Below are positions 56,670-64,000 of a stretch of DNA of 64,000 bases, piece after piece. Every line of letters begins with the position of its first letter. Position 1 is the first letter of the stretch. Below the pieces are notes generated by a model that made no database searches, was not told the origin of the DNA, and saw only the letters and a program-made list of their open reading frames with translations. A program made the translations under genes and the position numbers. This DNA comes from Palsa-295 sp963785585 (GTDB taxonomy: Bacteria > Acidobacteriota > Terriglobia > Acidiferrales > UBA7541): the NCBI GenBank assembly GCA_963785585.1, contig CAWAVW010000004.1, positions 1,736,001 through 1,800,000 on the forward strand. Direction: 5' to 3'.

Positions 56670-58396
56670 TTGCGTCCTTTATCGGCCACCGCCGAGGGAA
56701 GAACGGGGTGGACGTTCAAGAATCCCTTCGCTTCGAGCGATTCCGTCGTCGCAGCTTCTTTCTTGACCGGGATGGGTCCCGCGAGCAACGCGAAATAGAG
56801 CTTATTGTCCGCGTGCCGCGGAACGATGAGAGTGCCCAAATTCATCTTTTTCACCGCGAGCGCCTTTTTCTGCGCGGCGTCATATTTCTCGAACCGGCCC
56901 ACCCACAGATATTCCATGCCGGAGGAAGACGCGGAGGCAATCGGGTCGGCTGCGGTGTTCGCCGCTACGGACGATTCCAGCTTGCGCCGGAGCGGACCTG
57001 TTTCCATCCGCGGAAACACTTCGGGCCGCTGCACATTCGTATGTTCGGCAGGCTGCGACTTTGCGTTCGCCGCCGATGGAGCCACAGCCTTCTTCTCGGC
57101 AACGGACTTTGGTTTTGCGGACGGAACGACGGCCGGTTGCGCTACGGCGGGTCGAGCGGGAATCTCATACGCAAAACCCGGCGGCACGGGGGCGGGGAGC
57201 TTTACCGCGAACACGAGATTGTCCGCAGCTTTTTGAATGGCGAGCAGCTTCTGTGCTCCGAATCCCGCGAGTACAACTCCCGCTCCGACGAGAGCCCAAA
57301 CGAATGGCGACACTCCACTTTGCCGCGCGCGCTGCGCTACCGGCGCGGGCACAACCGTCGATCGAGACGGAGCGTCCGGCTTCGTCGCTGGACGTGGCGC
57401 AGTCTGCGGCGAAGTTTTCGGCGCGAGAACGGTGCGCTCCGAGGCCGGAGCTTCGAGCGCCGTCTGCAATTCGCCGACGGATAGAAATCGCCGCTCGGGC
57501 TCCTTCTCAAGACATTTCAGAATCGCGCGCTCGATCGAAACCGGAATTGTCGGCTCAATCGTATGCGGCGGCACGGGATCTTCCCGCATTTGCTTCAGCG
57601 CCACGGCCACCGAATTCTCGGCACGGAACGCGGGCTGGCCGGTAAACATTTCGTACAGCATCAATCCCAGCGAGTAGATGTCGGTGCGGTAGTCCACCGG
57701 TTTGCCGGCGACTTGCTCCGGCGCCATATACGCCGGAGTTCCGGCCAGCGAACCCGTCAGGCGCGTGGCGGCGTCCATCGAGCGCGCGATTCCAAAATCC
57801 ATGATCTTCACGCTGCCGCGCGAATCGATCATCACGTTTTCGGGCTTCAGGTCGCGATGAACGATTCCCTGCGCGTGCGCTTCCTTCAAACCCGAGCACA
57901 TTTGCAGCGCATATTCCGTCGCCTGCTTCGCGGATAGCTTGCCTTCGCGATTCAGAACCGCGCGCAGGCTCTCGCCCTCCACAAATTCCATCGACGTGTA
58001 GGCCACGCCGTTTACTCGATTGAATTCGTACACGCGGCAGACATTTTTGTGGGTGATCTTGCGAGCGAAGAGCAATTCGTTTTTGAAGCGGTCGATCATC
58101 CCCTGGTCGGACGCAATCTCCGGCTTCAGCAGTTTCAGCGCGACGATCCCGCCCGTTTCGCGGTCTCGCGCTTTGTACACGTTGCCCATGCTGCCGCGTC
58201 CGGCATCGGCCAGAATCTCGTAGCGAGCCGCCAAAGCCGCCAGCACATCGGAGTCGCCCCGCACATGCGGCTCAACCGCGGCGCCCGCATCGCGGTCTGC
58301 CAGTTCGGTGAGCAACACGGTCGGATGCGCGCCGCGGCCCGAATGCGGCCCCGCCGCCGCCCGCACGTCCGCCTCGTTTTTGGGAAAATCGCCCAT
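56666..58396 (-). CDS. Membrane Ser/Thr protein kinase with a SPOR-like C terminus
   Basis: A 576-residue Hanks-type kinase. Kinase domain ~58-315: P-loop GRGSMGNVY, Lys in VALKLLKPE, VHRDLKPENVMID, IMDFGIARS, AYMAPEQ. A Pro/Ala-rich juxtamembrane linker is followed by one membrane helix (FVWALVGAGVVLAGFGAQKL, ~365-385). The periplasmic part ends in about 75 residues (YLWVGRFEKYDAAQKKALAV, then LYFALLAGPI) like a SPOR peptidoglycan-binding domain, which is an inference. It may sense cell wall state. First gene of the kinase-phosphatase-FHA operon, divergent from the PilT-type gene at 58607. Confidence 0.9.
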   Translation of the reverse strand: MGDFPKNEADVRAAAGPHSGRGAHPTVLLTELADRDAGAAVEPHVRGDSDVLAALAARYEILADAGRGSMGNVYKARDRETGGIVALKLLKPEIASDQGMIDRFKNELLFARKITHKNVCRVYEFNRVNGVAYTSMEFVEGESLRAVLNREGKLSAKQATEYALQMCSGLKEAHAQGIVHRDLKPENVMIDSRGSVKIMDFGIARSMDAATRLTGSLAGTPAYMAPEQVAGKPVDYRTDIYSLGLMLYEMFTGQPAFRAENSVAVALKQMREDPVPPHTIEPTIPVSIERAILKCLEKEPERRFLSVGELQTALEAPASERTVLAPKTSPQTAPRPATKPDAPSRSTVVPAPVAQRARQSGVSPFVWALVGAGVVLAGFGAQKLLAIQKAADNLVFAVKLPAPVPPGFAYEIPARPAVAQPAVVPSAKPKSVAEKKAVAPSAANAKSQPAEHTNVQRPEVFPRMETGPLRRKLESSVAANTAADPIASASSSGMEYLWVGRFEKYDAAQKKALAVKKMNLGTLIVPRHADNKLYFALLAGPIPVKKEAATTESLEAKGFLNVHPVLPSAVADKGRK

Positions 58397-58606
58397 TTTT
58401 ACTTATTCAGAATAGGTGCGCCGGTTTGCCTGTTACTACTGGCCGGAAGTGCCGATGCGGATAAAGAGTATCTAGTACTTCGGTCCTATGAATCGTTTGA
58501 GAACAATTCAAAGACGCCCGGGTGCGCCCTGCGCCGCGACCGGTCATACTGGAGGCACTTCAGAGTCTCCTGTTTCCGCTTTTGGCCCGCGCGGTCAAGG
58601 ACATCG

Positions 58607-59860
58607 ATGAGCACCGCTGCAGAAACACCGAAATCTCCGGTCACGGCTGAGTCGTCCGGCGCTGCGACGACCGCCAATATCATCGCGTCGATGCTCGCCG
58701 CGGCGCCGAAGACCAGCGACCTGATTTTCTCCCCCGGCCGAGCTCCGCAAGTGGAAATGAACGGCCAGCTCGTTCAATTGAAGATCAAAGGCGTGGGCGT
58801 GCTGTCTCCGGAAGATACCGCGCGCATCGCTGCCGACTTGATCGGCCGCAACACGCACGCCGTGGAGAAGCTGAAAGAAGAGGGCTCCTGCGACATTTCC
58901 TATAGCCTGCCGAAACTTTCCAGGTTTCGCGTCAACGTCTTCACCCAGCGCGGCAGTTGCGCGATCGTGATGCGCGTCATCGCCAGCCACGTTCCCGATT
59001 TCAAGTCACTCGGCCTGCCGGAAGCGCTCGGCGAAGCGGCGGAAGTAAAGCCCGGCATCGTGCTGGTCACCGGACCGACCGGGAGCGGAAAATCGTCCAC
59101 GCTGGCCGCGTTCGTGAACAAGATCAACGAAGAGAAGGCTTGCCACATTATTACCATCGAAGATCCGATCGAATTTATTCACCCGCACAAGCGCGCCACC
59201 ATTCACCAGCGCGAATTGCATACCGATACTCCGAGTTTCGCTTTAGCTCTGCGCGCTTCGTTGCGCCAGGCGCCGAAACTGATTCTTGTGGGCGAAATGC
59301 GCGATAAGGAAACTATTGAAACCGCGCTCGAAGCGGCCGAGACCGGGCACCTGGTGTTTTCCACGCTGCACACCATCGACGCATCGAAAACGATCGAACG
59401 CGTGATCGGCGTCTTCCCGGTTCCCGACCAGCAATCGGTTCGCAGCCGCCTGGCAAAGTGCTTCCGCTATATCGTTTCGCAGCGCCTGATTCCCAGGGCC
59501 GACGGCACCGGACGCGTGGCTGCATTCGAGATTTTGAAATCCACACTGCGGACGCGCGAATACATTCAGAAGGGCGACGGCGAGGGAAAATCGCTGCTCG
59601 ATGCGATGCGCGATGGCGACAGCGAAGGCATGCGTCACTTCGACGGCGAAATCGAAAAGTTGATTCGCGCCGGAGTGATTGAGATTGAAACCGGCCTGTC
59701 CTATGCCTCGAACGAAGGAAACCTGCGCCTTCATCTCGGCGACCTGCTGAATCCCGAGCCCGAAACGCCGTCCGCTCTCGAGGGCGCTTCCGAATCCGAG
59801 ACAGAAGCCGCCGCCGAAGCCGGCACCGCTCCCGCCGAAGAAGAAGCCATCCAAAGATAA
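58607..59860 (+). CDS. PilT/PilU-family type IV pilus retraction ATPase
   Basis: A 417-residue hexameric ATPase. AAGGA lies 6 bases before ATG 58607. N-terminal PAS-like domain (~25-125), Walker A GPTGSGKSST (~157-166), Asp box ITIEDPIEF, Walker B KLILVGEMRDKET and His box TGHLVFSTLHT. The C terminus is extended, with acidic Glu/Ala tail. The PilT-type AIRxLIREG motif is altered (STLRTREYIQKG), so a PilU-like or accessory retraction role is possible. Divergent from the kinase operon (210 bases). Confidence 0.88.
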   Translation: MSTAAETPKSPVTAESSGAATTANIIASMLAAAPKTSDLIFSPGRAPQVEMNGQLVQLKIKGVGVLSPEDTARIAADLIGRNTHAVEKLKEEGSCDISYSLPKLSRFRVNVFTQRGSCAIVMRVIASHVPDFKSLGLPEALGEAAEVKPGIVLVTGPTGSGKSSTLAAFVNKINEEKACHIITIEDPIEFIHPHKRATIHQRELHTDTPSFALALRASLRQAPKLILVGEMRDKETIETALEAAETGHLVFSTLHTIDASKTIERVIGVFPVPDQQSVRSRLAKCFRYIVSQRLIPRADGTGRVAAFEILKSTLRTREYIQKGDGEGKSLLDAMRDGDSEGMRHFDGEIEKLIRAGVIEIETGLSYASNEGNLRLHLGDLLNPEPETPSALEGASESETEAAAEAGTAPAEEEAIQR

Positions 59861-59876
59861 TTGGGAAATTGCGAAG

Positions 59877-59952
59877 TGGTGGACGTGAGGGGGCTCGAAC
59901 CCCTGACCTCCTCGTTGCGAACGAGGCGCTCTCCCAGCTGAGCTACACGCCC
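59877..59952 (-). tRNA. tRNA-Ala (anticodon CGC)
   Basis: A 76-base tRNA read on the minus strand: acceptor GGGCGTG with CACGTCC (one G-U pair), D arm, anticodon stem CCTCG/CGAGG with loop TTCGCAA (anticodon CGC, on plus strand at 59917-59919), T arm with TTCGAGC, and an encoded CCA. It lies 16 bases after the PilT-type gene. Confidence 0.95.
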
Positions 59953-60106
59953 ACTGCGCTCAATATTCTAGCAAACGATGGAAGGCGAGCCAAACCTCTT
60001 CGACAGTCAAATTTCCCGCCGCGTTACAGCGCCCACATAAAAAGGATTCGGCAAACCTTCCCTGGAAGTGGCACGATTTCGCGGGACCTTGAAGAAGCGG
60101 GAAAGC

Positions 60107-60805
60107 CTAAATGACCTTTTGCCACAGGCGCTTGGGCGGCGTCACTTTTCTCGGCTCCATCTGCGCGCGAGCCTGGGTAACGAATTTCGCGAAGCGGTGA
60201 GCCAGCGTGTAAATTCGGTCGGACTGCCGCAAGTGAATCGCATCACGAGGCACGAGTTCGCCGCCGATTCCGAGCGCCGAGGCGCCCGCGAGGATAAAGT
60301 TAGCGGCGGTTTGCTGATTCACGCCGCCCGAAGCGATCAGCGGCAGGCTGGGAAACGGGCCCTTCAACGCGCGAATGTAGCCGTCGCCGCCCACCTGGGC
60401 GCACGGAAACACTTTCACGAAATCAGCGCCGGACTTCCACGCGGCAATCACCTCAGTGGGTGTGAGCGCGCCGGGCAGCACCACAATTCCCTCTTTCAGC
60501 GCGAAATCGACGATCTTCAGGTCAAGCCCAGGACTGGTCAAAAACACAGCGCCGGCATCGCGGCACTCGCGGGCGATTTCCATGTCGAATACGTCCCCGG
60601 CGCCGACAATCATCTGCGGCGCGTGCTTCACCAGGGTCGAAATCACGTCGATCGCGCCGGGAACCGTCATCGTGATTTCCACGATCGGAATGCCGCCGCG
60701 CGAAACGGCTTCCGCGGCGAAAATGGCGTCTTCGGCCAGCGAAGCGCGAACGGCGGGGATAATTCCCACTTCCTCGATGCGTGCTCGAACCTCTTCCCTA
60801 GTCAT
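60107..60805 (-). CDS. eda: KDPG/KHG aldolase
   Basis: A 232-residue class I aldolase of the Entner-Doudoroff or hexuronate pathway, splitting 2-keto-3-deoxy-6-phosphogluconate to pyruvate and glyceraldehyde 3-phosphate. Blocks: IIPAVRASLAEDAIFAA, VEITMTVPGA, the Schiff-base Lys in GADFVKVFPC, and LIASGGVNQQTA for phosphate binding. GGAAGG lies 5 bases before ATG 60805, which excludes the longer frame. The C terminus is about 20 residues longer than usual (ARAQMEPRKVTPPKRLWQKV). No other pathway gene is adjacent. Confidence 0.9.
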   Translation of the reverse strand: MTREEVRARIEEVGIIPAVRASLAEDAIFAAEAVSRGGIPIVEITMTVPGAIDVISTLVKHAPQMIVGAGDVFDMEIARECRDAGAVFLTSPGLDLKIVDFALKEGIVVLPGALTPTEVIAAWKSGADFVKVFPCAQVGGDGYIRALKGPFPSLPLIASGGVNQQTAANFILAGASALGIGGELVPRDAIHLRQSDRIYTLAHRFAKFVTQARAQMEPRKVTPPKRLWQKVI

Positions 60806-60975
60806 GGCGACCTTCCGTGGCCCGAACCGGCCCGAGGTAGCGGAGCAACAGGGTCCGCAATCGGATTCTATCGAATTCACAGGGAAGTCCAAATTGAAAA
60901 AGTAGGGACGCGGACAAACGGGTAGCAGGCCGGTTCGCTCCGCGGCATCCGCGGACATCGAAAAATGCGAGCCGG

Positions 60976-63900
60976 CTACGTCTCGAACGACTCTTCCATC
61001 TCCGGCAGCCGGTCGCCGTCTCGGGCGATCCAGACGTACAGAGTGGGAAGCAGGAAAATACTCAGCGCCAGCGCGGCCATCAGCCCGCCGACGATGACAA
61101 TGGCGAACGGCTTTTGCGAATCCGAGCCGATGCCGTGCGAAGTCGCCGCCGGCAGCAAACCGAGCGTGGCCACCAGCATGGTCATCATAATCGGCCGCAA
61201 GCGCAGCACCGCGCCGTCAATCGCGGCATCCTCGATCGAGTGGCCGCGCACACGCAATTGGTTGATGTATTCGAGCATGATTACGCCGGTCTGCACGGAA
61301 ACTCCAAACAGCGCCAGGAAACCCACGCCGCTCGATACGCTGAAGTGCGTTCCGGTAATCCACAGAGCCAGCAATCCGCCGATCGGCGCCACCACCACGT
61401 TGCCGAGAATCAGCACGGCCCACTTTCCGCTGTGGAACATGGTGTAGAGGATGATGAAAATCAGGAACAGCGTAATCGGCAGCACGATCATCAGCCGCTT
61501 CGAAGAGCGCTTCTGGCTTTCGTATTCGCCGGACCAATTCAGGTGATACCCGGTGGGCAGCTTCACGTCTTTTCGAACTTTCTTCATCGCCTCTTCGACC
61601 GTGCTGCCCAAATCGCGCCCGCGAACGCTGTATTTGATGGCCACGTAGCGCGAATTTTCTTCGCGGTAAATTTCCGATGCGCCGTCGGTCACCTGCACAT
61701 CGCAAAGCTGCGCGAGCGACACCCGCTCGCCCGTCGGCGACAGCAGGCGAATATTCTCAATCGCTTCCTTGGTGTCGCGGTACGGCGCTTCGTAGCGAAC
61801 GGTCAAATCGAAGGTCCGCTCGCCCTGCAGCACCTGCGTGACGGCTTTGCCGCCGACGGCGGTTTCGATCGCGTCCTGAATATCGGTCACATTGATCTGG
61901 TGCCGCGCGGCCTTCTCGCGATTCACAGCCAGATTCAGGTTGGGCTGCCCGATGACCCGGAAAAGACCCAGGTCTTCGACGCCCTTCACCGTCTTCATCA
62001 CGTTTACGATCTCGTCGCCGGTCTCTTCGAGCATCTTCAAATCGTCGCCGTACAGCTTTACGGCCAACTCGCCCTTCACGCCGCTGACCGCCTCTTCCAT
62101 GTTGTCTTCAATCGGCTGCGAGAAATTCCAGATCACCCCGGGAATTTTTTCCAGCTCGTTGTCCATGCTGGCGATCAGCGCGTCCTTATTCTCGCCAAAC
62201 ACCGGTCGCCAATCCTTCTTCCGTTTCAGATCGACGTAATACTCCGTGTTGAAGAATCCGGCGGTGTCCGTTCCGTCGTCGGGCCGTCCGACCTGCGACA
62301 CAACCTGCTTCACCTCGGGAAAAGACGCCAGAACCACGCGAGCCTGGGTCATCACCCGGACGCCTTCGGTCGGCCCGGTGCTGGGCGCGAGCGTTCCGCG
62401 CACCCAAATCGCGCCCTCATCAAGGTGGGGCAGAAATTCCGAGCCGATCACGCCGCTAAACATAAAGAATGCCGATAGCGCCACCGCGCCAATCCCCACG
62501 CCAACCGGCACCCAGCGATGCTCAATCGCCCAGCGCACCGCGCGGCGATACCGATTTGCGAGATACAGCATCACCGGGTTCTGCCATTCCGTCACGCCTT
62601 TCCGAAACAACAGGCTGGCGAGCACCGGGGCGACAATCATCGAAAACGTCAGCGCGCCAAGCAGCGCAAACGCCACCGTCCATGCCATCGGTCGAAACAG
62701 CCGCCCTTCCACGCGTTGCAGCGTGAAAATCGGCATGTAGGCGGTAATGATGATGCCGATCGCATAGAATACCGGCCGCTGCACTTCATGCGCGGCTTCG
62801 CGAATCTGTTCCATCGGTGACAGCGTTGTCTGGTCGCGACGATGGTTCAGGTGCCGCACGATGTTTTCCACCATCACCACCGCCCCGTCCACCACCATTC
62901 CGAAGTCCAGAGCGCCCAGCGAGAGCAGGTTTGCCGGGATTTGAATGAGGTTGAGGGCGATCGAAGCGAACAGCAGCGAAAACGGAATCGTCAGCGCCAC
63001 TAGAAACGAAGCTCGGAAATTACCGAGGAACAAAAACAGGATCACCGACACGAGAATGAATCCTTCCAGCAAATTGTGCAGCACCGTGTCCGTGGTGAAG
63101 TGAACCAGATCGCTGCGATCGAGGAACGGCACGATTTGCACCCCGGGCGGCAGGATGTGCTCGTTCAACTCTTTCACTTTGGCGTGGATTCCTTCGATCG
63201 TTTCGTCGGAGTTGGCTCCTTTGCGCAGCAGCACAATCCCTTCCACCACGTCGGGGTCGTCCACGACGTGGCTATCTCGCATTAAAACGGCTTTGCCGAT
63301 CTGGCCCAGGCGGATTTTCGGGCCTTGCACGACCGTGGCGATATCTTTCACAAATAGCGGAGTGCCGCTTTTGGTCTGCAACACCGTGTTCTCAATGTCC
63401 GATACTTTGTCGTACAGGCCCACCGCCCGAACGTTGATCTGCTGCTGGCCTTCTTCGATAAAGCTGCCGCCCGCGTTCACATTGTTGGCGAGAATTTGCT
63501 GCTCGACCTGCCCGATGCTCAAGCCGTACGACACCAGCTTGTCCGGATTCACCCGCACCTGGTATTCGCGCGTCGGCCCGCCGAAGCTGGAAACGTCCAC
63601 CACGTTCGGCACGGACTTCAGTTCCTTCTCGAGCGTCCAGTCCTCAATCGCCTTCAATTCCATCAAGTCGTATTTCGGGTTGGTGCTGCGCAGCGTGTAC
63701 CAGTAAATCTGGCCCACCGGGCTCCAGTCCGTGCCCATCTGCGGTTGCACGCCGGTGGGAAGCGTCACCTGCGACAGCCGTTCCAGCACTTTTTCGCGGT
63801 TCCAATCGTTGCTGGACTCGTCGTCGAAAATCATGGTGATGCTGGAAATTCCAAATAGCGAGAACGATCGCAAATGAGTCAGGTGGGGAATCCCGTTCAT

Positions 63901-64000
63901 CTGAATTTCAATCGGGATGGTCACCTGCTTTTCTACTTCTTCCGCGGCGCGGCCCGGCCACTGGGTGATTACCTGCACGTAGTTATCCGCGACGTCCGGA
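60976..64000 (-). CDS. CusA/CzcA-type heavy-metal RND efflux pump (N terminus beyond window)
   Basis: About 1007 C-terminal residues of an inner-membrane proton-driven pump. The visible frame enters with PDVADNYVQVITQWPG and has the RND blocks VLHNLLEGFILVSVILFLFL, LGALDFGMVVDGAVVMVENI (charged Asp pair for proton relay), and near the end FALFGVSVQTGVIMLEYIN. It matches the HAE3/CzcA class, including the DYPDVADN-like start. It exports Cu, Ag, Co, Zn or Cd; which one cannot be told. The TGA is about 170 bases from the start of eda, on the same strand. Partner membrane fusion and outer membrane genes should lie beyond the window. Confidence 0.93.
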   Translation of the reverse strand, partial: PDVADNYVQVITQWPGRAAEEVEKQVTIPIEIQMNGIPHLTHLRSFSLFGISSITMIFDDESSNDWNREKVLERLSQVTLPTGVQPQMGTDWSPVGQIYWYTLRSTNPKYDLMELKAIEDWTLEKELKSVPNVVDVSSFGGPTREYQVRVNPDKLVSYGLSIGQVEQQILANNVNAGGSFIEEGQQQINVRAVGLYDKVSDIENTVLQTKSGTPLFVKDIATVVQGPKIRLGQIGKAVLMRDSHVVDDPDVVEGIVLLRKGANSDETIEGIHAKVKELNEHILPPGVQIVPFLDRSDLVHFTTDTVLHNLLEGFILVSVILFLFLGNFRASFLVALTIPFSLLFASIALNLIQIPANLLSLGALDFGMVVDGAVVMVENIVRHLNHRRDQTTLSPMEQIREAAHEVQRPVFYAIGIIITAYMPIFTLQRVEGRLFRPMAWTVAFALLGALTFSMIVAPVLASLLFRKGVTEWQNPVMLYLANRYRRAVRWAIEHRWVPVGVGIGAVALSAFFMFSGVIGSEFLPHLDEGAIWVRGTLAPSTGPTEGVRVMTQARVVLASFPEVKQVVSQVGRPDDGTDTAGFFNTEYYVDLKRKKDWRPVFGENKDALIASMDNELEKIPGVIWNFSQPIEDNMEEAVSGVKGELAVKLYGDDLKMLEETGDEIVNVMKTVKGVEDLGLFRVIGQPNLNLAVNREKAARHQINVTDIQDAIETAVGGKAVTQVLQGERTFDLTVRYEAPYRDTKEAIENIRLLSPTGERVSLAQLCDVQVTDGASEIYREENSRYVAIKYSVRGRDLGSTVEEAMKKVRKDVKLPTGYHLNWSGEYESQKRSSKRLMIVLPITLFLIFIILYTMFHSGKWAVLILGNVVVAPIGGLLALWITGTHFSVSSGVGFLALFGVSVQTGVIMLEYINQLRVRGHSIEDAAIDGAVLRLRPIMMTMLVATLGLLPAATSHGIGSDSQKPFAIVIVGGLMAALALSIFLLPTLYVWIARDGDRLPEMEESFET

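Noticed and set aside
55058..58396. Type VI secretion regulatory cluster
   Set aside because: Kinase, phosphatase and FHA genes are present, but no Tss or Hcp/VgrG genes are in the window.

Overview
The window looks like chromosome of a GC-rich soil bacterium, most likely Acidobacteriota (Terriglobia-like). The pointers are the paired DUF507 proteins, the phoH-ybeY-corC-era block, the NtrY/NtrX-type and PilS/PilR-type two-component pairs, the split acyl-CoA mutase, and above all the many palindromic interspersed repeats in every gene-poor stretch. The taxonomic call is inference; there is no rRNA gene here.

Layout. 1-4.3 kb: tail of an M48 peptidase, a DUF507 pair with its own terminator, two small orphan genes, a Crp/Fnr regulator and three small membrane, secreted or cytosolic proteins. 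4.3-11.8 kb: repeat-rich accessory region with a 223-bp tandem duplication, a 24-bp inverted repeat, REP-like hairpins, composite two-hairpin elements, a tRNA 3' remnant, a possible group II intron scrap, and isolated lipoprotein, membrane or secreted orphan genes. 11.8-23.6 kb: serC, an NtrY/NtrX-like pair, the conserved phoH-ybeY-CNNM/CorC-era operon (minus strand), a PilZ protein, and a TPM-nucleotidyltransferase-LemA operon. 24-37.6 kb: TolC-family outer membrane protein, then a catabolic block with split acyl-CoA mutase subunits, crotonases, acyl-CoA carboxylase beta subunit, HMG-CoA lyase, thioesterase and histidine ammonia-lyase. It points to branched-chain amino acid, propionate and histidine breakdown.

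38-50 kb: an alpha/beta hydrolase, an exported GH13 enzyme, prepilin peptidase in an operon with a sensor kinase, an exported coiled-coil protein and a sigma-54 activator, then menaquinone methyltransferase/aroB and a tatB-tatC-glutaminyl-cyclase-like operon (minus strand). 50-64 kb: C-terminal processing protease, a polytopic-membrane sensor kinase, an alkaline-phosphatase-superfamily protein, a Ser/Thr kinase-PP2C-double FHA operon, a divergent PilT-family ATPase, tRNA-Ala(CGC), KDPG aldolase and a CusA/CzcA metal efflux pump cut by the window end.

The least explained parts are (i) the 6.5-11.1 kb region, where three near-identical ~260-bp elements with inverted terminal hairpins each sit just upstream of a different orphan membrane or secreted gene, and (ii) a GxxExxY gene broken by one in-frame TGA and flanked by inverted copies of a dispersed CTCTGTG repeat, lying between the two mutase subunit genes. 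I found no CRISPR array, no intact insertion sequence and no complete defence or secretion island.
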